DNA of 64,000 bases, from the NCBI GenBank assembly GCA_018434945.1, contig JAHDOI010000028.1, positions 1-64,000 on the forward strand, read 5' to 3'. The position numbers and the translations under genes are program-made. The first letter of the stretch is position 1, and each line of letters opens with the position of its first letter. Below the pieces are notes generated by a model that saw only the letters and a list, made by a program, of their open reading frames with translations, had not been told where the DNA came from and made no database searches. Positions 15,683 to 23,664 of the stretch are shown here, piece by piece. This DNA comes from Selenomonadales bacterium (GTDB lineage Bacteria; Bacillota; Negativicutes; Sporomusales; UBA7701).

Positions 15683-16189
15683 TTAGAGCAGCTCTTTGCC
15701 GCCTCCGCCGCTCCGGGTATTTTCACAGCCGGCCTTGATTTGCTGCCTGGCCTTGAGGACGGCGGTCACCATCATGAGCAGCGCTCCGAGCGGCACGCTG
15801 ATGGTCACCCAGGTGTAGCTGAAACCGGGGATGCCCTGGAAGGTCCTCAGTCTGGTATCGTAGGAGAGCTGCACGCCGTAGACGATCAGGAAAGCGAGAA
15901 AAGCGATGATGATGCCCCAGTTTATGAGTTTGAGCCAGTACTGCACTTTCTTGGGCAGTTTGCCTGAGATGACTTCGATGGCGAACAGCTTGTCGTGGCG
16001 CATGGCGGCGTCGCTGCCGAGGAAGACGCACCAGGCGAACAGGAAGGTGGCGGCGTCCACCGCCCATTTGACCGGTTCCCCGATGCTCCTGGCGATCGCG
16101 GAGTAAAGGACGAGGAGCGAAAGGAGCGCGAGGCAGGCCATGGCGGCCCGGACTTCTAATTTTATTACGCCTTCGTAAAATTTCTTCAC
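15683..16189 (-). CDS. dctQ: TRAP transporter small permease DctQ
   Basis: The 168-residue protein has four predicted membrane helices and the DctQ pattern, including an ARSIGEPVKWAVD segment and an FLFAWCVFLGSDAAMRH block. It pairs with DctM to form the membrane complex. The start is a GTG at 16189 behind GGGGGAAATAAGCC. It lies 29 bases before dctM and 91 bases after dctP, with a strong hairpin in the latter gap that may lower its expression relative to dctP. Confidence 0.9.
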   Translation of the reverse strand: MKKFYEGVIKLEVRAAMACLALLSLLVLYSAIARSIGEPVKWAVDAATFLFAWCVFLGSDAAMRHDKLFAIEVISGKLPKKVQYWLKLINWGIIIAFLAFLIVYGVQLSYDTRLRTFQGIPGFSYTWVTISVPLGALLMMVTAVLKARQQIKAGCENTRSGGGGKELL

Positions 16190-16226
16190 GGCTTATTTCC
16201 CCCGCTTCGCGGCGAAAGGCCAGTAT

Positions 16227-16254
16227 CCGGCCCCGTCGGTGAAGACGGGGCCGG
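16227..16254 (-). terminator. Intercistronic hairpin between dctP and dctQ
   Basis: Eleven perfectly paired GC-rich bases (16227-16237 with 16244-16254) have a six-base loop and no clear T run. This suits RNA stabilisation or partial termination, giving more binding protein than permease. Confidence 0.6.
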
Positions 16255-16280
16255 GTGGCTGGTCAACTCGCGCCTGATGA

Positions 16281-17303
16281 CTATTTCTTTTTGCCCATTT
16301 CCTTGTAGAGCTGGTCGCGGACTTCGGTGAGCTTGAGGACCTGGTAAGCGCCTTCGCCGGCTTTCCTGAAGGCGGGGAGGTCGACGTCTTTGACGATGGT
16401 CATGCCTTTGGAGGTCAGTTCTTTCTGCAGGGCTTCGATTTCTTTCTCCATGAGGCGGGAGGTCTCGAGGCCGGCTTTGTCGCACTCTTCTACGAGGATC
16501 TTCTGGTACTCGGGCGGCAGGGAGTCGAACCATTTTTTGCTGACGACTTCGAAGTTGATGAGCAGGATGTGTTTCGTTTCGCTCATGTATTTGGCGACTT
16601 CGAACAGTTTGGCGCCGGTGACGTTGCGGTAGACGAGGTCGGCGCCGTCGATGGCTTTCTGCTGGGTGGCGATGTAGACTTCACCGAAGGGCAGGGCTAC
16701 AGGGGTGGCGCCGATGGCACGGATGGATTCCTGCCAGATGGGCACGCCCGGGGTACGGATGCGCAGGCCTTTGAGGTCTTCGGGGGTTTTGATCGGTTTA
16801 TTGGTTACCATGTGCCTCATACCCTGTACCCAGGTGAAGGACAGGATCTTGATGCCGTGCTTGTCTTCTAGTTCTTTCTGCCAGGCCTTGACGGTGGCGA
16901 GTTCACGGAGTTTGGCGACTTCGTCGATGGTGTCGACGAAGTAGGGGGCGTTCATGACGGCGATGGCGGGTACGTACATGCCGAGACGGGCGGAGTCGGT
17001 GTTCTGGCCGACGTTGGCGCCTTTGCGGATCTGCTCGATGATGTCTTCTTCGACACCGAGCTGGGCGCTGTGGAAGACTTGGATCTCAAGGCCGCCGTTC
17101 GTGCGCTCTTTAACGGCTTTGGCCCAGCTCTGGAAGCCTTTGTGGAACGGCTCGGATTCGGCGAGGACGTGGTTGAATTTGAGGACGAATTTTTGCTTGG
17201 GAGCTTCCTTCTTGGGCGGCTCGGACTTGCCGCAGGCGGCCACGAGCACCGAGACCATCACTAGAACCAAGAGAATACCGATAAGCTTGGCGTACTTTTT
17301 CAC
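16281..17303 (-). CDS. dctP: TRAP transporter substrate-binding lipoprotein DctP
   Basis: The GTG at 17303 behind GGAGGG gives 340 residues. A lipoprotein signal with the lipobox LVAAC anchors it outside the cytoplasmic membrane. The mature part shows DctP landmarks: FNHVLAESEPFHKGFQSWAKA, the GLRIRTPGVPIW segment with the conserved arginine that salt-bridges the ligand carboxylate, and ALPFGEVYIATQQKAIDGAD. The ligand is therefore expected to be a carboxylate, probably a di- or hydroxycarboxylate. It is the first gene of the TRAP set, with a GntR regulator upstream. Confidence 0.92.
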   Translation of the reverse strand: MKKYAKLIGILLVLVMVSVLVAACGKSEPPKKEAPKQKFVLKFNHVLAESEPFHKGFQSWAKAVKERTNGGLEIQVFHSAQLGVEEDIIEQIRKGANVGQNTDSARLGMYVPAIAVMNAPYFVDTIDEVAKLRELATVKAWQKELEDKHGIKILSFTWVQGMRHMVTNKPIKTPEDLKGLRIRTPGVPIWQESIRAIGATPVALPFGEVYIATQQKAIDGADLVYRNVTGAKLFEVAKYMSETKHILLINFEVVSKKWFDSLPPEYQKILVEECDKAGLETSRLMEKEIEALQKELTSKGMTIVKDVDLPAFRKAGEGAYQVLKLTEVRDQLYKEMGKKK

Positions 17304-17407
17304 TAAACTATTCCCTCCCTCTAAAATTGGATACACCCAGATGCTGGCCGCTGTCTGTGCCCTCTCCCTCCCTTTTCTGTTCTGCCAGCAGTAAGAGCAA
17401 TTGGTGC

Positions 17408-18079
17408 CTATGCATTACCGAGAATTCTGTTGACCTTGTTTTTGGCGTTCGTGATGTGGATTTCCACGCAGCGTTTGAGTTCGGTTTCGTCACCGGCGAT
17501 GAGGGCGGCGTATATGGCTTCGTGCTCCCTGACGCCGGCGATGGTTTCTTCCCTGCCCTGCCGACCGTAAATATAGTAGGAGTAGACGTGGGTGCCGAGG
17601 TTGTTGTATATCCTCGTCATCCTTTTGTTGCCGGCGCATTTGACGTACAGCTGGTGAAATTCCTGGTCGAGGTAGTAGTTGCGGAAGTAGTCGTTGAGGT
17701 CGACGGCATTTTCGATTGTCCGGGTGTGTTCGTTGATGTTGGCGGCGAGCTTTTCGGCGGTGGCGGTGTCGAAGTTGCGGATTATCTGGCTGGCGTAGTA
17801 GGTCTCGAACATCAGCCTGATGTCCCATAGCTCTTCGATCTCGTCCCACTGGATGTCCCTGACTTTGTGCCCCCGGCGGGGAGTGCTTTCGATAAGGCCC
17901 TCGGTTATCAGCCTGTTTAGGGCTTGCTTGATAGGGGTCTCGCTGATGCGGTATCTTTCGTTGAGCTCACGGGTGATAAGCTTCTGACCGGGGATGAGAA
18001 CGCCCTCCGCGATGTCTTTTTTGAGTGCTTTGTAAGCCACGTCGACGAGCGTCTGGGTCGGGTAATGCATAGTATCCAA
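17408..18079 (-). CDS. GntR family regulator, FadR/FCD subfamily
   Basis: I favour the TTG at 18079, ten bases after AGGAGG; the ATG at 18070 is the alternative. The 223-residue protein has an N-terminal winged helix (LITRELNERYRISETPIKQALNRL) and an all-helical FCD domain with likely metal-binding histidines in LDQEFHQLY and in VREHEAIYAAL. FCD regulators sense carboxylates. It lies 104 bases upstream of dctP on the same strand, so it probably controls the TRAP/SDR genes and itself. A perfect palindrome lies in its own promoter region. Confidence 0.88.
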   Translation of the reverse strand: MDTMHYPTQTLVDVAYKALKKDIAEGVLIPGQKLITRELNERYRISETPIKQALNRLITEGLIESTPRRGHKVRDIQWDEIEELWDIRLMFETYYASQIIRNFDTATAEKLAANINEHTRTIENAVDLNDYFRNYYLDQEFHQLYVKCAGNKRMTRIYNNLGTHVYSYYIYGRQGREETIAGVREHEAIYAALIAGDETELKRCVEIHITNAKNKVNRILGNA

Positions 18080-18136
18080 ATCCGTGCTGCCTCCTAAACC
18101 GTTCGCTTGGCACAAGTTTATATAAGAAGTTTGAGT

Positions 18137-18157
18137 TTTTAGATTTAAAATCTAAAA
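18137..18157. promoter_or_regulatory. Palindromic candidate operator for the GntR regulator
   Basis: TTTTAGATT and AATCTAAAA form a perfect 9-bp inverted repeat with a three-base centre, 58 bases upstream of the regulator start. The size and symmetry suit a dimeric GntR protein. Confidence 0.5.
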
Positions 18158-18240
18158 TGTAGTTCGGTGACTATTTCCAATTCTCCTGCCTATTTCCGCG
18201 AAGAGTTCCAATTATTGCGTAATTTCAGTGAGCGGCCGCC

Positions 18241-18276
18241 AAAATAAAAAACCAGCCTCCCGGAAGGAGACTGGTT
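18241..18276 (-). terminator. Terminator for the 18.3-18.75 kb gene pair
   Basis: On the minus strand, AACCAG and CTCC pair with GGAG and CTGGTT (one mismatch) and are followed by a T-rich tract of ten bases. Confidence 0.75.
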
Positions 18277-18292
18277 ACGTTCCGATGGTATG

Positions 18293-18568
18293 TCATTCGG
18301 GACGGGGCGAGGTGAATACAAAGCGGAAGGTACCGTTGGCGTTCGCACGCGCGATGACTCCCACGGTCAGTCCGAGCTTGTCTGTCAGATGCTCCTCAAG
18401 CCGTCCGAAGGCTTCAGGCCCGGGGCCGACGACGAACAGGCGGACGCTGGCGACGGGCTTGTATTCGACGTTGGCGGAGACCAGTCCCAGCTCAGTGACG
18501 GCGTATTCCGCCCTGAGGGAGGTTTCCATGGTCTTCAACTGGTCGATGATGTCGGCGTGGGTTTTCAT
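18293..18568 (-). CDS. Possible nucleotidyltransferase-fold protein lacking catalytic residues
   Basis: The 91-residue protein resembles small MNT-type nucleotidyltransferases in layout: an N-terminal helix (DIIDQLKTMETSLRAEY), a strand (VTELGLVSA), a second strand (SVRLFVVGPG), a helix with LEEHLTDKLG and a final strand. The strand positions match, but the expected GSxxRGE and DxD residues are replaced by VSANVEY and SVRLF. If the match is right it cannot transfer nucleotides and may bind or sense them. The start follows AAAGGAGTCCCCGG. It lies 27 bases after the small gene at 18596-18754. The fold assignment is an inference from pattern alone. Confidence 0.5.
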   Translation of the reverse strand: MKTHADIIDQLKTMETSLRAEYAVTELGLVSANVEYKPVASVRLFVVGPGPEAFGRLEEHLTDKLGLTVGVIARANANGTFRFVFTSPRPE

Positions 18569-18595
18569 CCGGGGACTCCTTTCCTACGACGACGA

Positions 18596-18754
18596 TTAGC
18601 CGAGGTAGCCGCTGAGCTTGGCGTGGGCGATGCAGTCTTCTTTGCTGGGGTAGCCCGGGGAATAGCCGACGATTTTGCCGACAAAAGTAGTGCGTTTCCA
18701 CCGCCACTGCCCTTTCGAATCCTGATAGAACCACCAGTTATCCGTGCTCTTCAT
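18596..18754 (-). CDS. YegP/DUF1508-like small protein, 52 aa
   Basis: The ATG at 18754 follows AGGAGGATACA. The 52-residue product has the pattern of one DUF1508 repeat: WWFYQDSKGQWRWKR, then a VGYSPGYPSKEDCIAHAK block ending in a short helix. DUF1508 proteins are small beta-alpha folds of unknown role, sometimes in tandem repeats; this is a single unit with one cysteine. It heads a two-gene operon with the nucleotidyltransferase-like protein and has its own promoter. Confidence 0.7.
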   Translation of the reverse strand: MKSTDNWWFYQDSKGQWRWKRTTFVGKIVGYSPGYPSKEDCIAHAKLSGYLG

Positions 18755-18795
18755 TGTATCCTCCTATTTGGCCGTGTGGCGGTAATTATGTTTCT

Positions 18796-18824
18796 ATTTT
18801 ACACTATTAAAGCGGCGGCGGCAA
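18796..18824 (-). promoter_or_regulatory. Sigma-A type promoter
   Basis: On the minus strand TTGCCG (18819-18824) and TAAAAT (18796-18801) are 17 bases apart, 42 bases upstream of the YegP-like gene start. Confidence 0.5.
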
Positions 18825-18980
18825 TGTTTTTTGCCGATTAGCAAATCGCGGGCGAATGCCTAATATTATTAGGTGCGCAGGAATTGTATTTTGGTTGTTA
18901 GCGACATATGCGTTCAGCGGGGATGGAGAGGCCATTTTACGCCGCCCATGGCCGCTGTGGAATTTATTTTCTGTTTTTCC

Positions 18981-19009
18981 TTGACTCTTGCCCAATTTTG
19001 GGTTATAGT
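18981..19009 (+). promoter_or_regulatory. Sigma-A promoter of the zinc-ribbon gene
   Basis: TTGACT at 18981-18986 and TATAGT at 19004-19009 are 17 bases apart. The 365-base gap 18755-19119 holds this promoter, the opposing one at 18796-18824 and a leader of about 105 bases. I see no gene in the gap. Confidence 0.65.
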
Positions 19010-19119
19010 TTAAGAGCCCATATAATAGGCTAGGGAAGTTTCATTAGTCCTTCTCAAACGGGAAGCCCGATGAGTTCTCAATTATCTATTTGGGTAAAAA
19101 TTTTGAGGAGGCTATTGAT

Positions 19120-19419
19120 ATGAGTCAAGACAAAACCCTTACCTGCCGCGATTGCGGCGCCGAGTTCGTGTTCACCGCTTCGGAGCAGGATTTCTTCGCC
19201 GAGAAAGGCTTCACCAACGAGCCCGGCCGCTGCCCCGAGTGCCGCGCCGCCCGCAAGCAGCAGAACCGTGGCATGAGCCGCGGCGGCAGCTACCAGCAGC
19301 GCGAAATGCACGACGTCACCTGCGCCGCCTGTGGCGTGCAGACCCAGGTTCCTTTCCGTCCGAGCAGCGACCGTCCGGTTTACTGCCGCGACTGCTTCGC
19401 CGCCAACAAGCGTTACTAG
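19120..19419 (+). CDS. Zinc-ribbon protein with two double CxxC sets
   Basis: The ATG at 19120 behind GAGGAGG gives 99 residues. Four CxxC pairs are visible in two sets: CRDC with CPEC in the first half, and CAAC with CRDC in the second. Each set should bind one zinc. Between them lies a basic, glycine-rich linker (RKQQNRGMSRGGSY), which suggests nucleic-acid contact. Similar short zinc-ribbon proteins are widespread in Firmicutes without known function. It is followed by two terminators and a DEAD-box helicase, and a link to RNA metabolism is possible. Confidence 0.75.
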   Translation: MSQDKTLTCRDCGAEFVFTASEQDFFAEKGFTNEPGRCPECRAARKQQNRGMSRGGSYQQREMHDVTCAACGVQTQVPFRPSSDRPVYCRDCFAANKRY

Positions 19420-19425
19420 GATGTC

Positions 19426-19456
19426 AAAATCCCCCGCCGTTTGGCGGGGGATTTTT
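19426..19456 (+). terminator. Rho-independent terminator
   Basis: ATCCCCCGCC pairs with GGCGGGGGAT around a GTTT loop and is followed by T residues. It ends the zinc-ribbon gene. Confidence 0.9.
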
Positions 19457-19477
19457 AGTTTAGGTATCTTTCGGCCG

Positions 19478-19514
19478 GAGAATTCCCTGCCGCGCGGCAG
19501 GGAATTCTCTTTTT
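19478..19514 (+). terminator. Perfect 32-base palindrome followed by T tract
   Basis: Sixteen bases (19478-19493) are the exact reverse complement of the next sixteen, and TTTTT follows. It lies 21 bases after the first terminator and 53 bases before the helicase start, so it is a second terminator or a helicase leader element. Confidence 0.65.
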
Positions 19515-19566
19515 GGGGCGGGGAATACTAGCGCTATCTACATAAATATTTAAGGAGGAAGACAAT

Positions 19567-21012
19567 TTGGATAGATTTAAAGCACTGGGGATAGGCGATA
19601 AGATAACGCGGGCGCTGAATGAGATGGGGTTCGAGGAGCCGACGCCGATCCAGGCGGAAACGATCCCGGTTCTGATGACAGGCCGCGATCTTGTCGGCCA
19701 GGCTCAGACGGGGACGGGTAAGACGGCGGCGTTCGGCATTCCGCTGCTTGAGATGGTCGGCCAGAGCGCGGCGGCTTTTCAGGGGATCGTGCTGACGCCG
19801 ACGCGCGAGCTCGCCATCCAGGTGGCGGAGGAGCTGAACAAGATCGGGCAGTTCACTGCCGCCCACGCGCTGCCGATATACGGCGGCCAGGATATCGGCC
19901 GCCAGATCAAGGCGCTGAAGAGAGGGCCGCAGGTAATCGTGGCGACGCCGGGCAGGCTTATGGACCATATGGAGCGGCGGACGATCAGGCTGAACGATAC
20001 GAGGATGGTCGTTCTCGACGAAGCGGACGAGATGCTGAACATGGGCTTTATCGAGGATATCGAGAAGATCCTGGCGACGATCACGGCAGAACATCAAACG
20101 GTGCTTTTTTCGGCGACCATGCCCCGGCAGATTCAGAACCTGGCCCAGCGGTTCCAGCGCGACCCGGCGCATATCAGCGTGAAATCCCGGGAGGTGACGA
20201 TGCCGCTTATCGAGCAGCGGTACGTGGAGCTTCACGACCGCGAGAAGTTCGATGTGCTGTGCCGCCTGCTCGATATCCAGGACCCGGAGTTGTCGATCGT
20301 TTTCGGGCGGACGAAGCGCCGGGTGGACGAGCTGGCCGAGGCGCTGAAAAAGCGCGGTTATTCGGCGGAGGGCATCCACGGCGATCTTACGCAGACGAAG
20401 CGGGATATGGTGCTGCGGCAGTTCCGCGAAGGGACAACCGATATCCTGGTGGCTACCGATGTCGCCGCCCGCGGACTGGATGTGAGCGGCGTGAGCCATG
20501 TGTATAATTTCGATATCCCCCAGGACGCGGAGAGCTATGTGCACCGCATCGGCCGTACCGGCCGGGCCGGGCATACGGGCATGGCGATGACGTTCGTGAT
20601 ACCCCGCGAGCTGGCGCATCTGCGTTCGATCGAGTATACGACGCGCCGCAAGCTGACTAAGATGGCGGTACCGACGCTTTCGGACGCGATCGAGGGCCAG
20701 CAGCGCCTGGCGGTGGAGAAGCTGATGCGCCAGGTGGAGGAAGGCGGCGCCGAGCAGTACCGCGGGCGTGCCGAGGAGCTTTTGGGCGAGCTGGATTCGG
20801 TGTCGCTCGTGGCGGCGGCGCTGAAGATGCTGACGAAGGAGCCGACGACGACGCCGGTGAAGATCACGGAGGAGGCGCCCTTACGGCCACGGTACGGCGG
20901 CCACCAGCGTTCGGCCGGCGGCCGGCCGGGCGGCGGCTTCGCGCCGAAGGGCAGGCCGGGCGGGTTCGCGCCGAAGGCGAGAGCCGGCGGCGAGAAGGCG
21001 TGGAAGTATTAG
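19567..21012 (+). CDS. DEAD/DEAH-box RNA helicase
   Basis: The start is a TTG at 19567 preceded by AGGAGG, giving 481 residues. All core motifs are present: the Q motif (GFEEPTPIQ), [25 protein letters not shown], the ARGLD block and [10 protein letters not shown]-terminal region after residue 370 ends in an RGG-like basic tail ([16 protein letters not shown]), which helps bind RNA. This fits CshA/DeaD-type helicases that act in mRNA decay, ribosome assembly and cold adaptation. No RbpA-type domain is clear. Confidence 0.95.
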   Translation: MDRFKALGIGDKITRALNEMGFEEPTPIQAETIPVLMTGRDLVGQAQTGTGKTAAFGIPLLEMVGQSAAAFQGIVLTPTRELAIQVAEELNKIGQFTAAHALPIYGGQDIGRQIKALKRGPQVIVATPGRLMDHMERRTIRLNDTRMVVLDEADEMLNMGFIEDIEKILATITAEHQTVLFSATMPRQIQNLAQRFQRDPAHISVKSREVTMPLIEQRYVELHDREKFDVLCRLLDIQDPELSIVFGRTKRRVDELAEALKKRGYSAEGIHGDLTQTKRDMVLRQFREGTTDILVATDVAARGLDVSGVSHVYNFDIPQDAESYVHRIGRTGRAGHTGMAMTFVIPRELAHLRSIEYTTRRKLTKMAVPTLSDAIEGQQRLAVEKLMRQVEEGGAEQYRGRAEELLGELDSVSLVAAALKMLTKEPTTTPVKITEEAPLRPRYGGHQRSAGGRPGGGFAPKGRPGGFAPKARAGGEKAWKY

Positions 21013-21027
21013 AACAACGTATCGCCG

Positions 21028-21078
21028 TGGCCGTTCAGAAGTGTCCAGATGCAAGGCGCTGCTGGGCGGCCGATAAGG
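21028..21078. repeat. Dispersed intergenic repeat, copy R4 (truncated)
   Basis: Only the left end is present: GGCCGTTC, then AGAAGTGTCCAGATGCAAGGCGC, followed by GGGCGGCCGATAAGG. The central palindrome is missing, and only a remnant of the right arm can be suspected. Confidence 0.55.
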
Positions 21079-21082
21079 AAAA

Positions 21083-21114
21083 AGAACCGCAACCGGGAGG
21101 TTGCGGTTCTTTTT
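21083..21114. terminator. Bidirectional terminator
   Basis: Twelve perfect pairs (21083-21094 with 21099-21110) have a GGGA loop, T residues follow on the plus strand and A residues precede. It serves the helicase on one side and the cupin gene on the other. Confidence 0.9.
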
Positions 21115-21116
21115 GT

Positions 21117-21464
21117 TTAGCTGAACAGGATGAGGGCGACGAGTTCGAGGGTGGTGTCGCCGGTATTGGCGATGGCGTGGCTTTCGCCGTCTTTGGTGAG
21201 GACGACGTCGCCGGGGCCGACGACTGCTTCGGTGCCGTTGTCGTTGACGGTTCCCTGGCCGCGCAGGATGTAGTAGGCTTCCATTTCGCCAGTGTGGGTG
21301 TGCAGGCCCAGCGAACAGCCCGGTTCGATGGTGGTGACGGCGAACAGCCGGCCCTTACCCTGGAAGTCGTCTTTCTCGATTATTCTGGTGAACTTGACGT
21401 CGCCGTTGCCGCCGAAGCGGTTGGTGACTACGTCGACCGGCAGGCTGCCGTTGCGTTTGATCAT
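21117..21464 (-). CDS. Cupin domain protein
   Basis: The 115-residue protein is a single cupin barrel. Motif 1 is present as GLHTHTGEMEAYYILRGQG and gives the two histidines and one glutamate for a metal. Motif 2 is present as GDVVLTKDGESHAIANTG with the last histidine. All four metal ligands are thus intact. Small cupins of this kind may be isomerases, dioxygenases or sensors. It is 63 bases downstream of the hydroxypyruvate isomerase-like gene on the same strand, hinting at sugar-acid metabolism. Confidence 0.88.
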   Translation of the reverse strand: MIKRNGSLPVDVVTNRFGGNGDVKFTRIIEKDDFQGKGRLFAVTTIEPGCSLGLHTHTGEMEAYYILRGQGTVNDNGTEAVVGPGDVVLTKDGESHAIANTGDTTLELVALILFS

Positions 21465-21527
21465 TTTATCGCCCTCCCCGGATTTTTTCGCGCTGTTTTA
21501 TTTCTCCGTCGCGGCGGCTTTTCCTGC

Positions 21528-22313
21528 TCATAGCTTGTAGCCGAACTGTTTGATCCATCCGAGCGAAGACCCGGTGTCGGGGCTGGGGATGTATTCGAGG
21601 CCGACGTAGCCCTGGTAGCCGAGGGCGTCGAGTTCGGCGAGGATGAAGGGATAGTTGATCTCCCCCGTGCCGGGCTGATGGCGGCCGGGGTTATCGGCGA
21701 TCTGGATGTGGCCGATTCTGGCGATATGCCTGCGCAGGGTGCCGACAAGCTCGCCTTCTTCCCGCTGGGCGTGGTAGATGTCGTGCTGGATGAAGACGTT
21801 CGGCATGGCGACTTCTTCGAGGAGTTCGAGTACCTGTGAGGATTTGTTGAGGAAGAAGCCGGGCATGTCGAAGCGGTTGATCGCTTCGACGACAAGGCTG
21901 AGACCGTTGGCCCGGAAGACTTCGGCGGCATAACGCACGTTGGCGGCGAGCGTCTGCCAGTGTTCGGCTTCGCTGCGGCCTTCGACCCGTATGCCGGCAA
22001 GGCAGTTGACCCGCGGCACGCCCAAAGCGCAGGCGTATTCGACAGCTTTGGCCACCCCGGCCCGGAATTCGTCGCTCCGCCCCGGGAGGGCGCCGAGGCC
22101 GCGCTCGCCTCCGGCCCAGTCGCCGGGAGGCATGTTGAAGAGTACCTGGGTGAGGCCGTTGGCGGCGAGACGCTCTTTGAGGGCCGGCAGGCTGTAGTCG
22201 TAGGGGAAGTGGTATTCGACGGCGGTGAAGCCGGCCGCCCGGGCGAGGGCGAAGCGTTCCAGGAACGGGACTTCGGTGAACAGAAAGCTGAGGTTGGCGG
22301 CGAATTTGGGCAC
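21528..22313 (-). CDS. hyi: Hydroxypyruvate isomerase family TIM-barrel protein
   Basis: I use the GTG at 22313, after GAGGTGA, because the protein then begins PKFAANLSFLF as relatives do; an alternative GTG lies three codons upstream. The 261-residue protein has the Hyi pattern: LVVEAINRFDMPGFFLN, the metal site IQHDIYHAQ, the GHIQIADNPGRHQPGTGEINY stretch, and a late GLEY glutamate. The family isomerises hydroxypyruvate and tartronate semialdehyde or related sugar acids such as 2-oxo-tetronate. The cupin gene downstream may be co-transcribed. Confidence 0.88.
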   Translation of the reverse strand: MPKFAANLSFLFTEVPFLERFALARAAGFTAVEYHFPYDYSLPALKERLAANGLTQVLFNMPPGDWAGGERGLGALPGRSDEFRAGVAKAVEYACALGVPRVNCLAGIRVEGRSEAEHWQTLAANVRYAAEVFRANGLSLVVEAINRFDMPGFFLNKSSQVLELLEEVAMPNVFIQHDIYHAQREEGELVGTLRRHIARIGHIQIADNPGRHQPGTGEINYPFILAELDALGYQGYVGLEYIPSPDTGSSLGWIKQFGYKL

Positions 22314-22364
22314 GGGGTTCACCTCGCCTATATAATGTTTGCTGTTTTTCTATAAACAGACTAA

Positions 22365-22598
22365 GATTGGCGAGAAAGCTCCAGATGCCAGGCGCACCGG
22401 AGGCTGACACTACCGTTTCCTCCGCGACAACGTTTAGAGGCGTTGTTTGCACAGGACCGGTTTAACAGCATCGCGCGTACACGAACGTACGCTGAGGATG
22501 GCAGCCGAGGAGCAAGTGCGCCACTCTTTGCGCTTCAGCGCTTAGAGGGGCGGCCTGCCCCTTGCGGGTACGCCGCAGATGGGGTTTTATCGCCAATC
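22365..22598. repeat. Dispersed intergenic repeat, copy R5 (long form)
   Basis: GATTGGCG on the left is complementary to CGCCAATC on the right, followed inward by AGAAAGCTCCAGATGC and GCAGATGGGGTTTTATC. The centre has GCGTAC facing GTACGC. Extra GC-rich hairpins make it as long as R2. The right end is four bases from the stop codon of the ABC ATPase gene. It fills the gap 22314-22602. Confidence 0.75.
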
Positions 22599-22602
22599 GA
22601 AG

Positions 22603-23664
22603 CTAGACCAGGTGGGCGTCGGCGGGGTCGAAGGCCAGTCTTACGTTTTCGCTGTCGGGGGAAAATGTGCGCGGTACGCGTGCGCAGAGGGTGAGGTCGC
22701 CGGCCCTGACGAACAGTTTGCCGGCGCCGATGCCGGGCAGCAGCCGCTGGACGCGGCCTTCGACGGCGACCCACGGGACGGGGGCGTCCGCAAGGCGGTC
22801 GTCCCAGAGCTGGAGGGCGTCACCAGGCAGGCAGCAGACGGAAACCGGCCCGCTGACGGCGCCGGGATAAGAAAAGCGCAGACCGCCGGCGAGGGTGACG
22901 ACGGCGTTTTCCCCCTCGCTGTCGAGGCGGCAGGGGATGATGTTGTCCATGCCGACGAGGCGGGCGATCTGTTCGTTGGCGGGGCGGCGCAGGACGGTCT
23001 CCGGCCTGTCGTCCTGGACGATGCGGCCGGCTTCCATGACGACGGCCCGTTCGGCGAAGTGGAGGACGTCGGTGAAGCTGTGGCTGACGAGGATTACGGT
23101 CATGCCCCTGGTTTCGGCCAGGTGGCGGATCTCGCCGACGAGTTCGTTCCTTGTCGCCGGATCGAGGGCGGAGAAGGGTTCGTCGAGGAGAAGCAGTTCG
23201 GGGTCGACGGCGAGGGCGCGGGCGAGGGAGACGCGCTGGGCTTCGCCGCCGGAAAGGGACCTGGCCCGCCGCTCTGCGAGGTGGTCGCAGCGGAAGTCGG
23301 CGAGGGCGCGGCGGACGCGCGCGGCGATGTCCCGGGGAGCCCAGCCCCTGATTCTGAGGGGCCAGGCGACGTTGGCGAAGACGGTGTCGTCGAGGAGGAG
23401 GGCGTCCTGGAAAAGCATGGCGCAGCGGCGGCGCAGGGCGGTTTTGTCGGCGCGGCGGGCGTCCTGCCCGAAGAGGCTGATGGCGCCGCGATGGGGATGG
23501 AGGAGGTTCATGACCTGGAGGAGGGTGCTTTTGCCGGCGCCGTTGGGGCCGACGAGGGCGACGAGTTCGCCGCGGGTGACGGTGAGCCGGTCGATGTCGA
23601 GGACGCGCTTGCGGGCGCCGCGGTCGAAGGTGACGCTTTCGAGCGCCAGGAGGATTTCGTTCAC
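22603..23664 (-). CDS. tupC: Tungstate/molybdate-type ABC transporter ATP-binding protein
   Basis: The 353-residue protein is an ABC ATPase with a C-terminal regulatory (TOBE-like) domain after residue 235. Visible motifs are GPNGAGKST (Walker A), the signature SLSGGEAQRVSLARAL, and LLLLDEPFSALD (Walker B), with the switch histidine in VSHSF. The GTG start overlaps the stop of the permease gene by four bases, so they are coupled. The permease is of the TupB type, and the locus makes pterin cofactor for an AOR, so tungstate is the likely cargo. The binding protein TupA is not in this window. Confidence 0.82.
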   Translation of the reverse strand: MNEILLALESVTFDRGARKRVLDIDRLTVTRGELVALVGPNGAGKSTLLQVMNLLHPHRGAISLFGQDARRADKTALRRRCAMLFQDALLLDDTVFANVAWPLRIRGWAPRDIAARVRRALADFRCDHLAERRARSLSGGEAQRVSLARALAVDPELLLLDEPFSALDPATRNELVGEIRHLAETRGMTVILVSHSFTDVLHFAERAVVMEAGRIVQDDRPETVLRRPANEQIARLVGMDNIIPCRLDSEGENAVVTLAGGLRFSYPGAVSGPVSVCCLPGDALQLWDDRLADAPVPWVAVEGRVQRLLPGIGAGKLFVRAGDLTLCARVPRTFSPDSENVRLAFDPADAHLV

